NCBI RefSeq assembly: GCF_011059185.1
Contig: NZ_JAALFE010000001.1
Coordinates: forward strand, 186,001-250,000
Reading direction: 5' to 3'
Source: Paragemmobacter kunshanensis
GTDB lineage: Bacteria; Pseudomonadota; Alphaproteobacteria; Rhodobacterales; Rhodobacteraceae
DNA length: 64,000 nt
A program made the translations under genes and the position numbers. Position 1 is the first letter of the stretch. The number at the start of each line of letters is the position of its first letter. Shown in pieces: positions 16,134-25,163 of this stretch. The notes below the pieces were generated by a model. It saw only the letters and a program-made list of their open reading frames with translations. It had not been told where the DNA came from and ran no database searches.

Positions 16134-16443
16134 CCAGCCCGCCATGAATGGTGAACATCCGGTCCATCCGCGTCAGCCGAAAGACCCGCTCCACCGCCGA
16201 AGTCAGCCCCGCCAGTTCCAGCGCCTGCCCCGCGCGCAGGAACCGCTGCACCGCAACCACCGCGCCAAGCCCGCTGGAATCCAGAAACCCGACCGCCGAA
16301 AGATCCAGCACGACCCGCGCCCCCGCGCCCTCGATAGTGGATTTCATGCGGTCCTTGAACATCACCGCCGCCATTGCATCCAGCCGCGCCTCTGCCGGCC
16401 GGACAACCGTCACCGCCCCATGGCGACTGATCGAAAGCTCCAT
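16108..16443 (-). CDS. STAS-domain anti-anti-sigma factor (RsbV-like)
   Basis: The 111-residue protein has the intact antagonist motif VVLDLSAVGFLDSSGLGAV with the phosphorylatable serine (Ser57 of DSS). In partner switching the unphosphorylated form captures the HATPase anti-sigma factor encoded immediately downstream and frees its target. Compare the STAS protein at 2036-2344, which has lost the serine. The pair forms a two-gene unit upstream of the hexamer repeat region. Confidence 0.9.
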   Translation of the reverse strand: MELSISRHGAVTVVRPAEARLDAMAAVMFKDRMKSTIEGAGARVVLDLSAVGFLDSSGLGAVVAVQRFLRAGQALELAGLTSAVERVFRLTRMDRMFTIHGGLDDALRAEA

Positions 16444-16508
16444 CCTGATCCCCCATGTGATGAGGCACCCAGAATGACCGCAAAGAATGAAGACAGCGTA
16501 ACCGCCGC

Positions 16509-16835
16509 TCAGTTCATCTGGAACTGCAGGGGATATCGGCCATTCTCGAAATCGCCGAACAGGTCGGGCAGGTCGGGATGGCCCACCGGCTCGCCGGTTT
16601 CGTCGGGCAGAAGGTTCTGCTCCGAGACATAGGCGACATAGTAGCTCTGGTCGTTCTCGGCCAGCAGGTGATAGAAGGGCTGCTCCTTCGAAGGCCGCGC
16701 CTCCTCGGGGATTGCGTCATACCATTCGTCGGTATTGGAAAAGCGCGGATCGACATCGAAGATCACGCCGCGGAAGGGATGCTTCCGATGCCGGACCACT
16801 TGGCCGATGTGATATTTCGCCTGTGCCAGAAACAT
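16509..16835 (-). CDS. hspQ: HspQ heat shock / hemimethylated DNA-binding family protein
   Basis: The 108-residue protein matches HspQ (YccV): AKYHIGQVVRHRKHPFRGVI, DPRFSNTDEWYDAIP, PFYHLLAENDQSYYVAYVSE and QNLLPDETGEPVGHPDL. HspQ binds hemimethylated DNA in E. coli and has been linked to Lon-dependent proteolysis. The ATG at 16835 follows AAGGGA by about ten bases; a much longer frame upstream lacks similarity. It is divergent from the AEC transporter gene. Confidence 0.9.
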   Translation of the reverse strand: MFLAQAKYHIGQVVRHRKHPFRGVIFDVDPRFSNTDEWYDAIPEEARPSKEQPFYHLLAENDQSYYVAYVSEQNLLPDETGEPVGHPDLPDLFGDFENGRYPLQFQMN

Positions 16836-16919
16836 GTCATTGCATCCCTTGAATTCGTTTACTAATCCCTGACGCCGTCCTTTGTCCATCCGGCAGGTGG
16901 ACCTGCAAGGAAACAGTCT

Positions 16920-17801
16920 GTGAACCTCATCCTGACAGTGCTGGAAATCGTGGCCCCGGTCGGGCTGCTCGGACTGGCGGGCTTCGTCTGGGTGCGCGCC
17001 GGTTTCGAATACCGGATGGAGTTCATCACCCGCCTCTGCATGACGCTCTCGGTGCCGGCCCTCGTCTTCACCTCGCTGATGCAGACAGAGATCGACCCCG
17101 CCGCGCTTTCGGCCCTCTCGCTCGCGGCCGCGCTGGCCTATGGCGCACTGACGCTGGCCTTCTGGGGCATGACCAGGGCGCTCGGGATGGACAGGCGCAC
17201 CTATCTCAGCCCGCTGATCTTCGGCAATACCGGCAATGTGGGCCTGCCGCTGGCGCTCTTTGCCTTTGGCGAGATCGGGCTCGGCTATGCCATCGTCGTC
17301 TTCGCCGTGATGATCCTGTGGAGCTTCACCTTCGGCCTCTGGGTCGTGGCGGGGGGCGGCTCGCCCGCGCGCCTGCTGAAGGAGCCGATCATGGGCGCCA
17401 CCCTTCTGGGCGCGCTCTTCCTGTGGAATGGCTGGCAGACGCCGCTCTGGCTGACCCATTCGCTGGAACTGCTGGGCCAGATCGCCATTCCGCTGATGCT
17501 GCTTACCCTGGGCGTCGCGGTGGCCCGGCTCAATGCCCGCCATCTTGGCCGCGCGCTCTGGCTCTCGCTCCTGCGGGCGGCGGTCTGCCTTGGCGCGGCG
17601 CTGGGCGCGGGGCTGCTGATCGGCCTGCCGCCGGTCGCGCTGGCCGTGCTGATCCTTCAGGTCACCACGCCCGTCGCCGTCACCTCCTACATGATGGCCG
17701 AAAAATACGGCGCCGATGCCGATGCCGTGGCGGGCCTTGTCATCGCCTCCACCCTGCTCTCGGTGATCACTCTTCCGCTCACTCTCGCATTCCTGATCTG
17801 A
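16920..17801 (+). CDS. AEC-family (auxin efflux carrier-like) transporter
   Basis: The 293-residue membrane protein has about ten hydrophobic segments in two halves, with the family segment GNTGNVGLPLALFAFGE in the first half and LLTLGVAVARLN in the second. It starts with GTG at 16920, eight bases after AAGGA. Bacterial AEC proteins move organic acids such as malate or malonate; the substrate cannot be read here. It is the only gene in its transcription unit. Confidence 0.88.
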   Translation: MNLILTVLEIVAPVGLLGLAGFVWVRAGFEYRMEFITRLCMTLSVPALVFTSLMQTEIDPAALSALSLAAALAYGALTLAFWGMTRALGMDRRTYLSPLIFGNTGNVGLPLALFAFGEIGLGYAIVVFAVMILWSFTFGLWVVAGGGSPARLLKEPIMGATLLGALFLWNGWQTPLWLTHSLELLGQIAIPLMLLTLGVAVARLNARHLGRALWLSLLRAAVCLGAALGAGLLIGLPPVALAVLILQVTTPVAVTSYMMAEKYGADADAVAGLVIASTLLSVITLPLTLAFLI

Positions 17802-17877
17802 CAGCGCGCGATCCGGGATTTCCCCCGCCGCGTTTTTCCCCTATCCTCGCGGCAAAACAATACCGTGCGAGGGGCAA

Positions 17878-18462
17878 ATGAGCAGATTTCTCCGCGCGTC
17901 GATCCTCTTCCTTTTGCTCGCCTCCTGCGGGGGCGGCAATTATTCGGCGCCACGTAACCTGGATAACGCCTGTGCCCTTCTGGCCGAGCGTCCGCAGTAT
18001 TTCCGCGCCATGAAGGATGCCGAACGGCGCTGGGGCATTCCCATCCATGTCCAGATGGCGACCTTCCACCAGGAATCCAAGTTCATTGGCAATGCCCGCA
18101 CCCCCCACCGCTATGCCCTTGGGGTGATCCCGATGGGGCGGCAATCCTCGGCCTATGGCTATAGCCAGGCCCTCGATGGCACATGGGAGGAATACGAACA
18201 GGAAGTCGGTCGCTGGGGCGCCCGTCGCGACCGGATCGACGATGCCGCCGATTTCATGGGCTGGTACATGGATGCCTCCACACAGCGCCTCGGCATCTCC
18301 AAATGGGATGCGCAGGCCCAGTATCTGGCCTATCACGAAGGCCGCACCGGCTATGCCAACCAGTCCTATCTCGGCAAGCCCTGGCTGATGGATGTCTCGG
18401 GCCGCGTCGCCGAACGGGCCGAGATGTATCGCGCGCAACTGGCCGGCTGCGGCCGCCTCTGA
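17878..18462 (+). CDS. Lipoprotein with SLT (lytic transglycosylase-like) domain
   Basis: The 194-residue protein has a lipoprotein signal peptide, FLRASILFLLLASCGGG, with the lipobox cysteine at about residue 17. The mature part has a goose-lysozyme-type fold signature: catalytic Glu in MATFHQESKF, then YGYSQALDGTWEEY and YLAYHEGRTGYAN. It should be anchored in the outer membrane or inner membrane periplasmic face and cleave or bind peptidoglycan. A GC hairpin at 18471-18490 separates it from the convergent lolA. Confidence 0.87.
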   Translation: MSRFLRASILFLLLASCGGGNYSAPRNLDNACALLAERPQYFRAMKDAERRWGIPIHVQMATFHQESKFIGNARTPHRYALGVIPMGRQSSAYGYSQALDGTWEEYEQEVGRWGARRDRIDDAADFMGWYMDASTQRLGISKWDAQAQYLAYHEGRTGYANQSYLGKPWLMDVSGRVAERAEMYRAQLAGCGRL

Positions 18463-18470
18463 TCAGGGCT

Positions 18471-18490
18471 GCGGCGGGCTCAGCCGCCGC
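18471..18490. terminator. Hairpin between convergent SLT lipoprotein gene and lolA
   Basis: A seven-base stem (GCGGCGG with CCGCCGC) and a six-base loop fill the 17-base gap between the two stops and overlap the lolA stop codon. No T tract follows, so its efficiency as a terminator is uncertain. Confidence 0.5.
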
Positions 18491-19082
18491 GCTTCTGCGT
18501 CTCGATGGTGATGTTGAACAGCGACGCAGGCAGATCGCGGCCCATCTCCATCCGCCCCAGTTCCACCACCGTCTGGTTACCCAGATCATCGGTGATGATC
18601 CAGGCGGCAAGGGTCACCGGATCGCGCGTGAAGACCAGTTCGATCGTGCCGTATTCAGGGTTCTCGGGATCCTGCGCCACGACGCGCGTGGTATCCTGCG
18701 CCTCGTAATGGCCCACCACCATCTTCGCGCGGCCCAGATCGACATTCCGCGCCAGGATCAGGTTCAACGGCGTCCGCTTCAGCGGGTATTGCTCGGGCGG
18801 CTGGTTCGACTTGGCATCGAAGATCGCCACCTGCCCGCCGCCCGCCATCACAAGGCTCCGGTCCGGCGGGGCATATTCGAACCGAACCCGCCCAGGCCGC
18901 TTGATGAACAGCCGACCCCGCGATTGCGACCCGTCCGCATTGGTCTGGGTGAACTCCGCCTCGGCGGTGGTCAGCCCGTTCAGATAGGCGGAAAGCTCCG
19001 CCAGAGGCAGGATCTCGGCCCGCGCAGGCAGGCCGAAGACAAGGGCGGCAAGCGGGGCCACAAGGGCGGTGCGTCTATCCAT
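18480..19082 (-). CDS. lolA: LolA-type outer membrane lipoprotein carrier
   Basis: The 200-residue protein begins with a signal peptide (MDRRTALVAPLAALVFGLPARA) and has the LolA pattern: AEFTQTNADGSQSRGRLFIKRPGRVRFEY, then VAIFDAKSNQ and a C-terminal beta domain with LNLILARNV (segments shown shortened). LolA carries lipoproteins through the periplasm from LolCDE to the outer membrane. The ATG at 19082 is chosen because it starts directly at the signal peptide; 19091 is an alternative three codons upstream. Confidence 0.85.
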   Translation of the reverse strand: MDRRTALVAPLAALVFGLPARAEILPLAELSAYLNGLTTAEAEFTQTNADGSQSRGRLFIKRPGRVRFEYAPPDRSLVMAGGGQVAIFDAKSNQPPEQYPLKRTPLNLILARNVDLGRAKMVVGHYEAQDTTRVVAQDPENPEYGTIELVFTRDPVTLAAWIITDDLGNQTVVELGRMEMGRDLPASLFNITIETQKRGG

Positions 19083-19456
19083 GCGCCACATATACGCCCT
19101 CGCCGCGCACCTTGCATCCCCACCCGCCGCGATGTTGCAAGCTTGTGCCGATCCTTTGATCGCGCGTGACGCACCTCACCCATCCGGGGGACTCCATCCC
19201 GAAATGCAGGCGAAGCCACGGCCCCTGCACAATCCTTGGGCGATTTGCGAAGGAAGATTTCTTCGAAATTTACCGGATGGCCAAAAGGATACATCACCTC
19301 TGCCGACATCAATCAAATCTTCCATCTCGTTTTTCGCTTCTTACCGAATTTTCTTCGAAGAACGGCCCACCGCCACAGGATCATCGCAAGCACCTTGCCC
19401 GGCGAATCCGGCATCTTCCGCCAAACCCATGCAACCCTCTGGCAAGGCAGGCAAAG
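19083..19456. promoter_or_regulatory. Intergenic region upstream of dadA with two TTCTTCGAA palindromes
   Basis: This 374-base gap is more AT-rich than its surroundings. It contains the perfect 12-base palindrome TTCTTCGAAGAA at 19351-19362 and a related near-palindrome ATTTCTTCGAAAT at 19257-19269, centres 92 bases apart. Both lie upstream of dadA on the plus strand and are candidate operator sites, for example for an Lrp-type regulator. No gene is supported here. Confidence 0.45.
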
Positions 19457-20758
19457 ATGAAGATCGTGGTTCTCGGCGCAGGCGTGATCGGTGTCACCTC
19501 GGCCTGGTATCTTGCCAAGGCCGGGCATGAGGTGACGGTGATCGACCGTCAGGCAGGGCCTTCCCTTGAAACCTCCTTCGCCAATGCGGGCGAAATCTCG
19601 CCCGGCTATTCTTCCCCCTGGGCGGCACCGGGCATCCCGCAAAAGGCGATCAAGTGGATGTTCATGAAGCATGCGCCGCTGATCATCCAGCCGCGCCCGG
19701 ACCTCGCGAAACTCGGCTGGATGGCGAAGATGCTGTCGAACTGCACCACCGCCGCCTACCAGACGAACAAGCGCCGCATGGTCCGCCTTGCCGAATACTC
19801 CCGCGACTGCCTGATGGAACTGCGCGCGGAAACCGGCATCGCCTATGACGAACGCACCCAAGGCACGCTGCAACTCTTCCGCACCCAGAAACAGGTGGAC
19901 GGTGCCGCGAAGGATATCGAGGTCCTCCGCGCCGACGGCGTCCCGTTCGAGGTGCTGGACCGCGACGCCTGCATCGCCGCCGAACCGGGGCTGGCCTCGG
20001 CACGCGACAAGATCGCAGGCGGCCTCCGCCTGCCGGGCGACGAAACCGGCGATTGCTTCAAATTCACCAACGCGCTGGCCGCGATGGCCGAACAGCTTGG
20101 CGTGACCTTCCGCTATGGCGTGGGGATCGAGGCGCTGGAAAGCGAAGGCAACCGCATCGCCGCCGTCCGCACCTCCGAAGGCCGCGTCACGGCGGATGCC
20201 TTCGTCGTGGCGCTCGGCAGCTATTCGCCCTTCCTCGTCTCGCCCTTCGGGATGAAACTCCCCGTTTACCCGGTGAAGGGCTATTCGATCACCGTTCCGA
20301 TCACCGAGGAAAGCCGCGCCCCCGTCTCCACCGTCATGGACGAAACCCACAAGATCGCCATCACCCGCCTTGGCGACCGCATCCGCGTCGGCGGCATGGC
20401 CGAAATCGCGGGCTTCGACCTGTCGCTGAACCCCAAACGCCGCGCCACGCTGGAACATTCGGTCGAAGACCTTTTCGGCGGCGCTGGCGACCAATCCCGC
20501 GCCACCTTCTGGACCGGCCTCCGCCCGATGACGCCGGATGGCACGCCGGTCGTCGGCCGCTCCACCATGCCGAATCTCTTCCTGAACACGGGCCACGGCA
20601 CGCTGGGCTGGACCATGGCCGCAGGATCGGGCCGCGTGCTGGCCGACATCGTCTCGGGCCGGAAGACGGAAATCGAAAGCGCCGATCTCGGCTATGCCCG
20701 CTACCTGAAGAACCGCGCCTCGCGCGCGCAAGGCTTCGGCGCGGCGCAACCCGCCTGA
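19457..20758 (+). CDS. dadA: D-amino acid dehydrogenase small subunit DadA
   Basis: The 433-residue flavoprotein oxidatively deaminates D-amino acids and passes electrons to the respiratory chain. It begins with the FAD-binding motif [18 protein letters not shown] and has the DadA segments [32 protein letters not shown] and, at the C terminus, [20 protein letters not shown] with [12 protein letters not shown]. The ATG at 19457 follows AGGCAGGCAAAG. No alanine racemase gene is adjacent. The coding strand is C-rich, unlike plus-strand genes in the right half of the window. Confidence 0.94.
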   Translation: MKIVVLGAGVIGVTSAWYLAKAGHEVTVIDRQAGPSLETSFANAGEISPGYSSPWAAPGIPQKAIKWMFMKHAPLIIQPRPDLAKLGWMAKMLSNCTTAAYQTNKRRMVRLAEYSRDCLMELRAETGIAYDERTQGTLQLFRTQKQVDGAAKDIEVLRADGVPFEVLDRDACIAAEPGLASARDKIAGGLRLPGDETGDCFKFTNALAAMAEQLGVTFRYGVGIEALESEGNRIAAVRTSEGRVTADAFVVALGSYSPFLVSPFGMKLPVYPVKGYSITVPITEESRAPVSTVMDETHKIAITRLGDRIRVGGMAEIAGFDLSLNPKRRATLEHSVEDLFGGAGDQSRATFWTGLRPMTPDGTPVVGRSTMPNLFLNTGHGTLGWTMAAGSGRVLADIVSGRKTEIESADLGYARYLKNRASRAQGFGAAQPA

Positions 20759-20773
20759 TCACCCCCACCGCCC

Positions 20774-20801
20774 GAGGCCCCGGATCAAGTCCGGGGCGGG
20801 G
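20774..20801. repeat. Dispersed palindromic repeat, copy 1
   Basis: A perfect 8-base stem (GCCCCGGA, loop TCAAG, TCCGGGGC at 20777-20797) flanked by GAG on the left and GGGGT on the right. A near-identical element with the same flanks lies at 41883-41911. It sits just after dadA and may act as a terminator. Confidence 0.8.
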
Positions 20802-20938
20802 TCCCTTCAAACTGGCCTTATCCGGGAAAGACCTGGCCTCAAGACCGGAGGAAAGGCTTAACCAACACCTCCGGCAGCGTGCGCTGCGTGCATACGCCCT
20901 GCTGCACTGCACGTCTGCACCAGCTGTGGCACGCCGTT

Positions 20939-21976
20939 TCAGCGCGCCGGATCGCGGTATTCATGCACCCCGCCCCGCCAATCGGTGATCCGCCACAGCC
21001 CGCCTCCCAACGGCTCTGCATGGTCACGCACCAGCGGCACCTTCCCGAAACCGCCCGGAATATCAAGCACATAGGTCGGGATCAGCGTCCCGCTCACCCG
21101 CCCCCGCAACCCCGCCATCAGCGCCTGCCCCTCGGCAATCGTGGTGCGGAAATGCCCCGTCCCCTTCGCCAGATCGCAATGATGCAGGTAATAGGGTTTC
21201 ACCCGCAACCGCATGATCTTGCGGAACAATTCCTCCAGCGCCGCCACGCTATCATTGATACCGCGCAGCAGAACCGATTGGGAAAGCAGGGGAATTCCCG
21301 CATCCGCCAGCCGCGCCAAGGCCGCCTCCGCCGCCACCCCGATCTCTTGCGCATGGTTCGTATGGACCACCACCCAGACCCGCGCCCCCCGCAACGCCGC
21401 CACCATCTCCGCCGTCACCTTTTCGGGCGCAACCACCGGAATCCGCGTGTGAATCCGCACCACATCGACATGCGCTATCAATGATAGCCTTTCCATCAAC
21501 CCCTTGATCCGCCGCGCAGAAAGCACCAACGGATCGCCCCCCGTCAGGATCACCTCGCGGATCGCCGGGTTAACTGCCACGTAATCCAGCGCGGCCATAA
21601 GGTCAGGCGCGGGCAGCGTGCCTTCCTCGCCCACCGCCTCGCGCCGGAAACAGAAACGGCAATAAACCTCGCAGGTTTTCGTCACATGCAGGATGACACG
21701 GTCCGGATAGCGATGCGTCAGCCCCTTCACCGGGGAATGGAAGTCATCCCCGATGGGGTCGCCCAGTTCCTCATCCCGGATGGTCAGTTCCGCCACCGAC
21801 GGCACGAATTGCCGCGCCACCGCATCATCCGGCGTGGCAACCGCGCCCCGCATCGCGCCCGTCATGCGGATGCGGAACGCTTCTTCCACAGGCCGCAGCG
21901 CATCGGCGGCATCCCCGGGGACGAGTCCCGTCGCCACCATCTCTGCCACGCCATTGATCGCCCGCTGCTCGGTCAT
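20939..21976 (-). CDS. KamA/EpmB-family radical SAM lysine aminomutase
   Basis: The 345-residue protein has the radical SAM cysteine motif CEVYCRFCFRRE, the SAM-binding ILTGGDPLVLS and the PLP-enzyme segments HTRIPVVAPEKV and CDLAKGTGHFRTT typical of lysine 2,3-aminomutases. Its modest length, without the C-terminal extension of clostridial enzymes, fits the EpmB group, which makes beta-lysine for modification of elongation factor P. No efp or epmA gene is nearby. The ATG at 21976 was preferred over upstream ATGs that lack similarity. Confidence 0.85.
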   Translation of the reverse strand: MTEQRAINGVAEMVATGLVPGDAADALRPVEEAFRIRMTGAMRGAVATPDDAVARQFVPSVAELTIRDEELGDPIGDDFHSPVKGLTHRYPDRVILHVTKTCEVYCRFCFRREAVGEEGTLPAPDLMAALDYVAVNPAIREVILTGGDPLVLSARRIKGLMERLSLIAHVDVVRIHTRIPVVAPEKVTAEMVAALRGARVWVVVHTNHAQEIGVAAEAALARLADAGIPLLSQSVLLRGINDSVAALEELFRKIMRLRVKPYYLHHCDLAKGTGHFRTTIAEGQALMAGLRGRVSGTLIPTYVLDIPGGFGKVPLVRDHAEPLGGGLWRITDWRGGVHEYRDPAR

Positions 21977-22077
21977 GCCTGCCCCATCCATCCGGGCGCG
22001 GCACCTAGCAAGGGGGGCGGAAAAGGACAAGGCCGCCCCGAAGGACGGCCTCGCTTAACGCTTCTTTAACCTTTGGG

Positions 22078-25000
22078 TCAGGCCTCCGGCACAAGGATCT
22101 CGCGCTTGCCCACATGGTTCGCGCGGGTCACGACGCCCTCTTCCTCCATCTGCTCCACCAGACGCGCGGCCTTGTTATAGCCGATGCCAAGCTTCCGCTG
22201 GATATAGCTGGTCGAACATTTGCGATCCTTGGCCACGATGGCAACTGCCTGATCGTAAAGGGAATCGTCGCTGTCCGTATTGCCGCCCAGACCAAGGACA
22301 AGGTCAATGTCATCGGCCTTGTCATCCTCCGGCCCCTCGACGACGCCCGACATATAGGACGGCGGACCAAAGCTCTTCAGGTGGTTGACGATTTCCTCCA
22401 CCTCTTCATCGCTGACGAAAGGCCCGTGGATCCGGGTGATCCGCGCGCCCCCAGCCATATAGAGCATGTCACCCATGCCCAAGAGCTGCTCCGCCCCCTG
22501 TTCGCCAAGGATGGTGCGGCTGTCGATCTTGCTGGTCACCTGGAAGGAAATCCGCGTCGGGAAGTTCGCCTTGATCGTACCGGTGATGACATCCACCGAA
22601 GGCCGCTGCGTCGCCATGATCAGATGGATCCCCGAGGCCCGCGCCATCTGCGCCAACCTCTGGATGCAGGCCTCGATCTCCTTGCCCGCGACCATCATCA
22701 GGTCAGCCATTTCGTCAACGATCACAACGATATAGGGCAGCGCGACGGGGGCGAATTCCTCCGTCTCGAAGACGGGTTCCCCGGTATCCTCGTCAAACCC
22801 CGTCTGGATCGTGCGCTTGAACAACTCACCCTTGGCCAGCGCCTCGCGCACGCGGCCGTTATAGCCTTCGATGTTCCGCACGCCCATCTTGGACATCTTG
22901 CGGTACCGCTCCTCCATCTCGCCCACGACCCATTTCAGGGCGACGACGGCCTTCTTCGGGTCCGTCACAACAGGCGAAAGCAGATGCGGAATCCCGTCAT
23001 AGACCGACAGTTCCAGCATCTTCGGGTCGATCATGATCAACCGGCATTCCTCGGGCGTCAGCTTGTAGAGGAGGCTCAGGATCATCGTGTTGATGGCAAC
23101 CGACTTGCCCGAACCCGTCGTCCCCGCGATCAGCAGGTGGGGCATCTTGGCAAGGTTGGCGACTATGGGCTCGCCCCCGATATCCTTGCCCAGGGCCAGC
23201 GGCAGCCGCATGTTGCTGTCGCCAAAGTCCCGTGCCGAAAGGATTTCCCGCAGCACGACCTTTTCGCGATGCGCGTTCGGCAGTTCGATCCCGATCACCG
23301 TCCTCCCCGGCACGGTGGACACGCGGGCCGACAGCGCCGACATGCTGCGCGCGATGTCATCCGCCAGCCCGATCACGCGCGACGCCTTCAGCCCCGGCGC
23401 GGGTTCCAGCTCATACATGGTGACGACGGGGCCGGGGCGGACCGAAACGATCTCGCCCTTCACCCCGTAATCATCCAGCACGCTTTCCAGCATCCGCGCA
23501 TTCTCTTCCAGTGCCTCATCCGAAAGCGTATGCCGCTGCACCGTCGAGGGGGCGGCCAGCAGGGACAGGGGCGGAAGCTCGTATTCCTGCTGGATCTCTT
23601 CAAACCGCAGGCGCGGCTGCGCCTCGGCCATGGCCTGACGCGACGGCAGGGCCGGCTTTTTCACCCCATGCTGCACGACAGGGCGGCGATCCGCCACGAC
23701 AGGCGCGCGCAGGGCCGGGGCGGGTTCGTAATCATCCGCCTCATCCTGCTCGCCATCCCAGCTGTCATCATAGTCAGGGCGGAACATGTTCTCGGCCGCG
23801 TCCCAGTCCTGTTCCTGTTCCATTGCAGGAACAAGGGCTTGCGGCATCTCTATCCCGCGCTGCGCCACCCCGATCACCGGGGCCACCGGGGCCGGGGCAG
23901 GCACCATCCCGGCATGCAGCGGCGGTTCGGCGGGCAGGACACCCGCCCGCATCTGGGGTTCGGGCTTGAAGATCAGCGGTTGCGGCCCACGGCGCAGGGC
24001 AGGCTCGCGCCGTTGCACGGCGGCCTGAACCGCCGATACGGGACCACCCGGATTGCGGATCCGCGACTTGATCACATCCGAAATCCGGGCGCGGATACGG
24101 TCTTCATCGGGCTGCATGTCATCGGCATAGGCCGGTTGCACCGGCTCAACCAGTTCCGGCTCGGGGTCGGCCAGGCGGCGCATCAATCCCGGCATGCGGG
24201 CAAGCAGGCCCAGCTTTTCCTTCGGCGGCGCGTAATGCGGTGCCTCGGCCAGCGGGGCCGCATAACGCGGTTCGGCGCGCAACTGCGCCGGACGTCCCCA
24301 GTCGCCCGACCCCTGCGCCGGAGACGCCGGCGGTTCGGAAATCGGGCGCCGCACCATGCCACCCTGCAGCGGTGGCGCGGCTTCGGTCAGCACCGGGCCA
24401 TGACGGCGCGCTTCGGCATGGCCCGCCCGGGCTGCCATGGCGGCCTTGCGGCGATCCTGCAGGGCCTGCGCGGCCCGTGCCGTTCCCTGCGCCCCGCGCC
24501 CGGCCAGCGACGCCGACAGCGCCATGGCCTGCGAATAGGCAATGACAGAGCCAACCATCAGGAACCGTCCCACGGACCGCAGTTCCCGCAGATCGAAGCC
24601 CGTCACGAAAAGCAGGACGGCACACATGCCAAGGCCCAGCAGCAGCGACAGGATCTTCAGGCTGATCCCGGCACCACCCGGCACGATCCCGATCATGGCC
24701 CCGAGAACCGTATCGCCGAACAGGCCGCCCAGACCAAAGGAATGCGGCCAGTCGGCGGCGGGGACCAGCGTCGCGGCATAGACGGAACACAGCGCCACCG
24801 CGATCACGGCAAAGACGATGCGGCCCAGTGCCCGTTCCGATCCGCGATGCAGCAGGAACCGCCCCCCCCAAGCCCCGATGATCACCGGCAGCGCCCAGAC
24901 CCCGCGCCCGCCGATGATGACCAGCGTCGAAGACAGGGCCGCGCCGAACCGGCCCAGAATGTTGCGCGCGGGTTCGTCCGTTGCCACCATCCAGCCGGGA

Positions 25001-25152
25001 TCGTCCGGCGAATAGGACCAGAGCATCAGCATGAAGCAGAAGGCGATGCCGATCAGGACCAGCCCCAGCAATTCGCGCCCGCGACGTTCCAGCATCGCCT
25101 GCATGTTCTGATCCAGAAGGGGATCGCGCTGCCGCGCCTGATAGGATGCCAT
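22078..25152 (-). CDS. ftsK: FtsK DNA translocase
   Basis: FtsK anchors at the division septum and pumps DNA to resolve chromosome dimers. The 1024-residue protein has four to five membrane segments in residues 20-220, a long variable linker rich in Pro, Ala and Gln (to about 480), and a motor domain with Walker [13 protein letters not shown] near 674 and Walker [14 protein letters not shown] near 810. The C-terminal gamma winged helix is present ([20 protein letters not shown]). The ATG at 25152 follows GAGGAACGAGGGC. It starts 11 bases after the aminotransferase gene, forming one unit. Confidence 0.96.
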   Translation of the reverse strand: MASYQARQRDPLLDQNMQAMLERRGRELLGLVLIGIAFCFMLMLWSYSPDDPGWMVATDEPARNILGRFGAALSSTLVIIGGRGVWALPVIIGAWGGRFLLHRGSERALGRIVFAVIAVALCSVYAATLVPAADWPHSFGLGGLFGDTVLGAMIGIVPGGAGISLKILSLLLGLGMCAVLLFVTGFDLRELRSVGRFLMVGSVIAYSQAMALSASLAGRGAQGTARAAQALQDRRKAAMAARAGHAEARRHGPVLTEAAPPLQGGMVRRPISEPPASPAQGSGDWGRPAQLRAEPRYAAPLAEAPHYAPPKEKLGLLARMPGLMRRLADPEPELVEPVQPAYADDMQPDEDRIRARISDVIKSRIRNPGGPVSAVQAAVQRREPALRRGPQPLIFKPEPQMRAGVLPAEPPLHAGMVPAPAPVAPVIGVAQRGIEMPQALVPAMEQEQDWDAAENMFRPDYDDSWDGEQDEADDYEPAPALRAPVVADRRPVVQHGVKKPALPSRQAMAEAQPRLRFEEIQQEYELPPLSLLAAPSTVQRHTLSDEALEENARMLESVLDDYGVKGEIVSVRPGPVVTMYELEPAPGLKASRVIGLADDIARSMSALSARVSTVPGRTVIGIELPNAHREKVVLREILSARDFGDSNMRLPLALGKDIGGEPIVANLAKMPHLLIAGTTGSGKSVAINTMILSLLYKLTPEECRLIMIDPKMLELSVYDGIPHLLSPVVTDPKKAVVALKWVVGEMEERYRKMSKMGVRNIEGYNGRVREALAKGELFKRTIQTGFDEDTGEPVFETEEFAPVALPYIVVIVDEMADLMMVAGKEIEACIQRLAQMARASGIHLIMATQRPSVDVITGTIKANFPTRISFQVTSKIDSRTILGEQGAEQLLGMGDMLYMAGGARITRIHGPFVSDEEVEEIVNHLKSFGPPSYMSGVVEGPEDDKADDIDLVLGLGGNTDSDDSLYDQAVAIVAKDRKCSTSYIQRKLGIGYNKAARLVEQMEEEGVVTRANHVGKREILVPEA

Positions 25153-25163
25153 GCCCTCGTTCC

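Noticed and set aside
16836-17543. Long N-terminal extension of hspQ
   Set aside because: The extra part is antisense to the AEC transporter gene; HspQ is normally about 105-110 residues.
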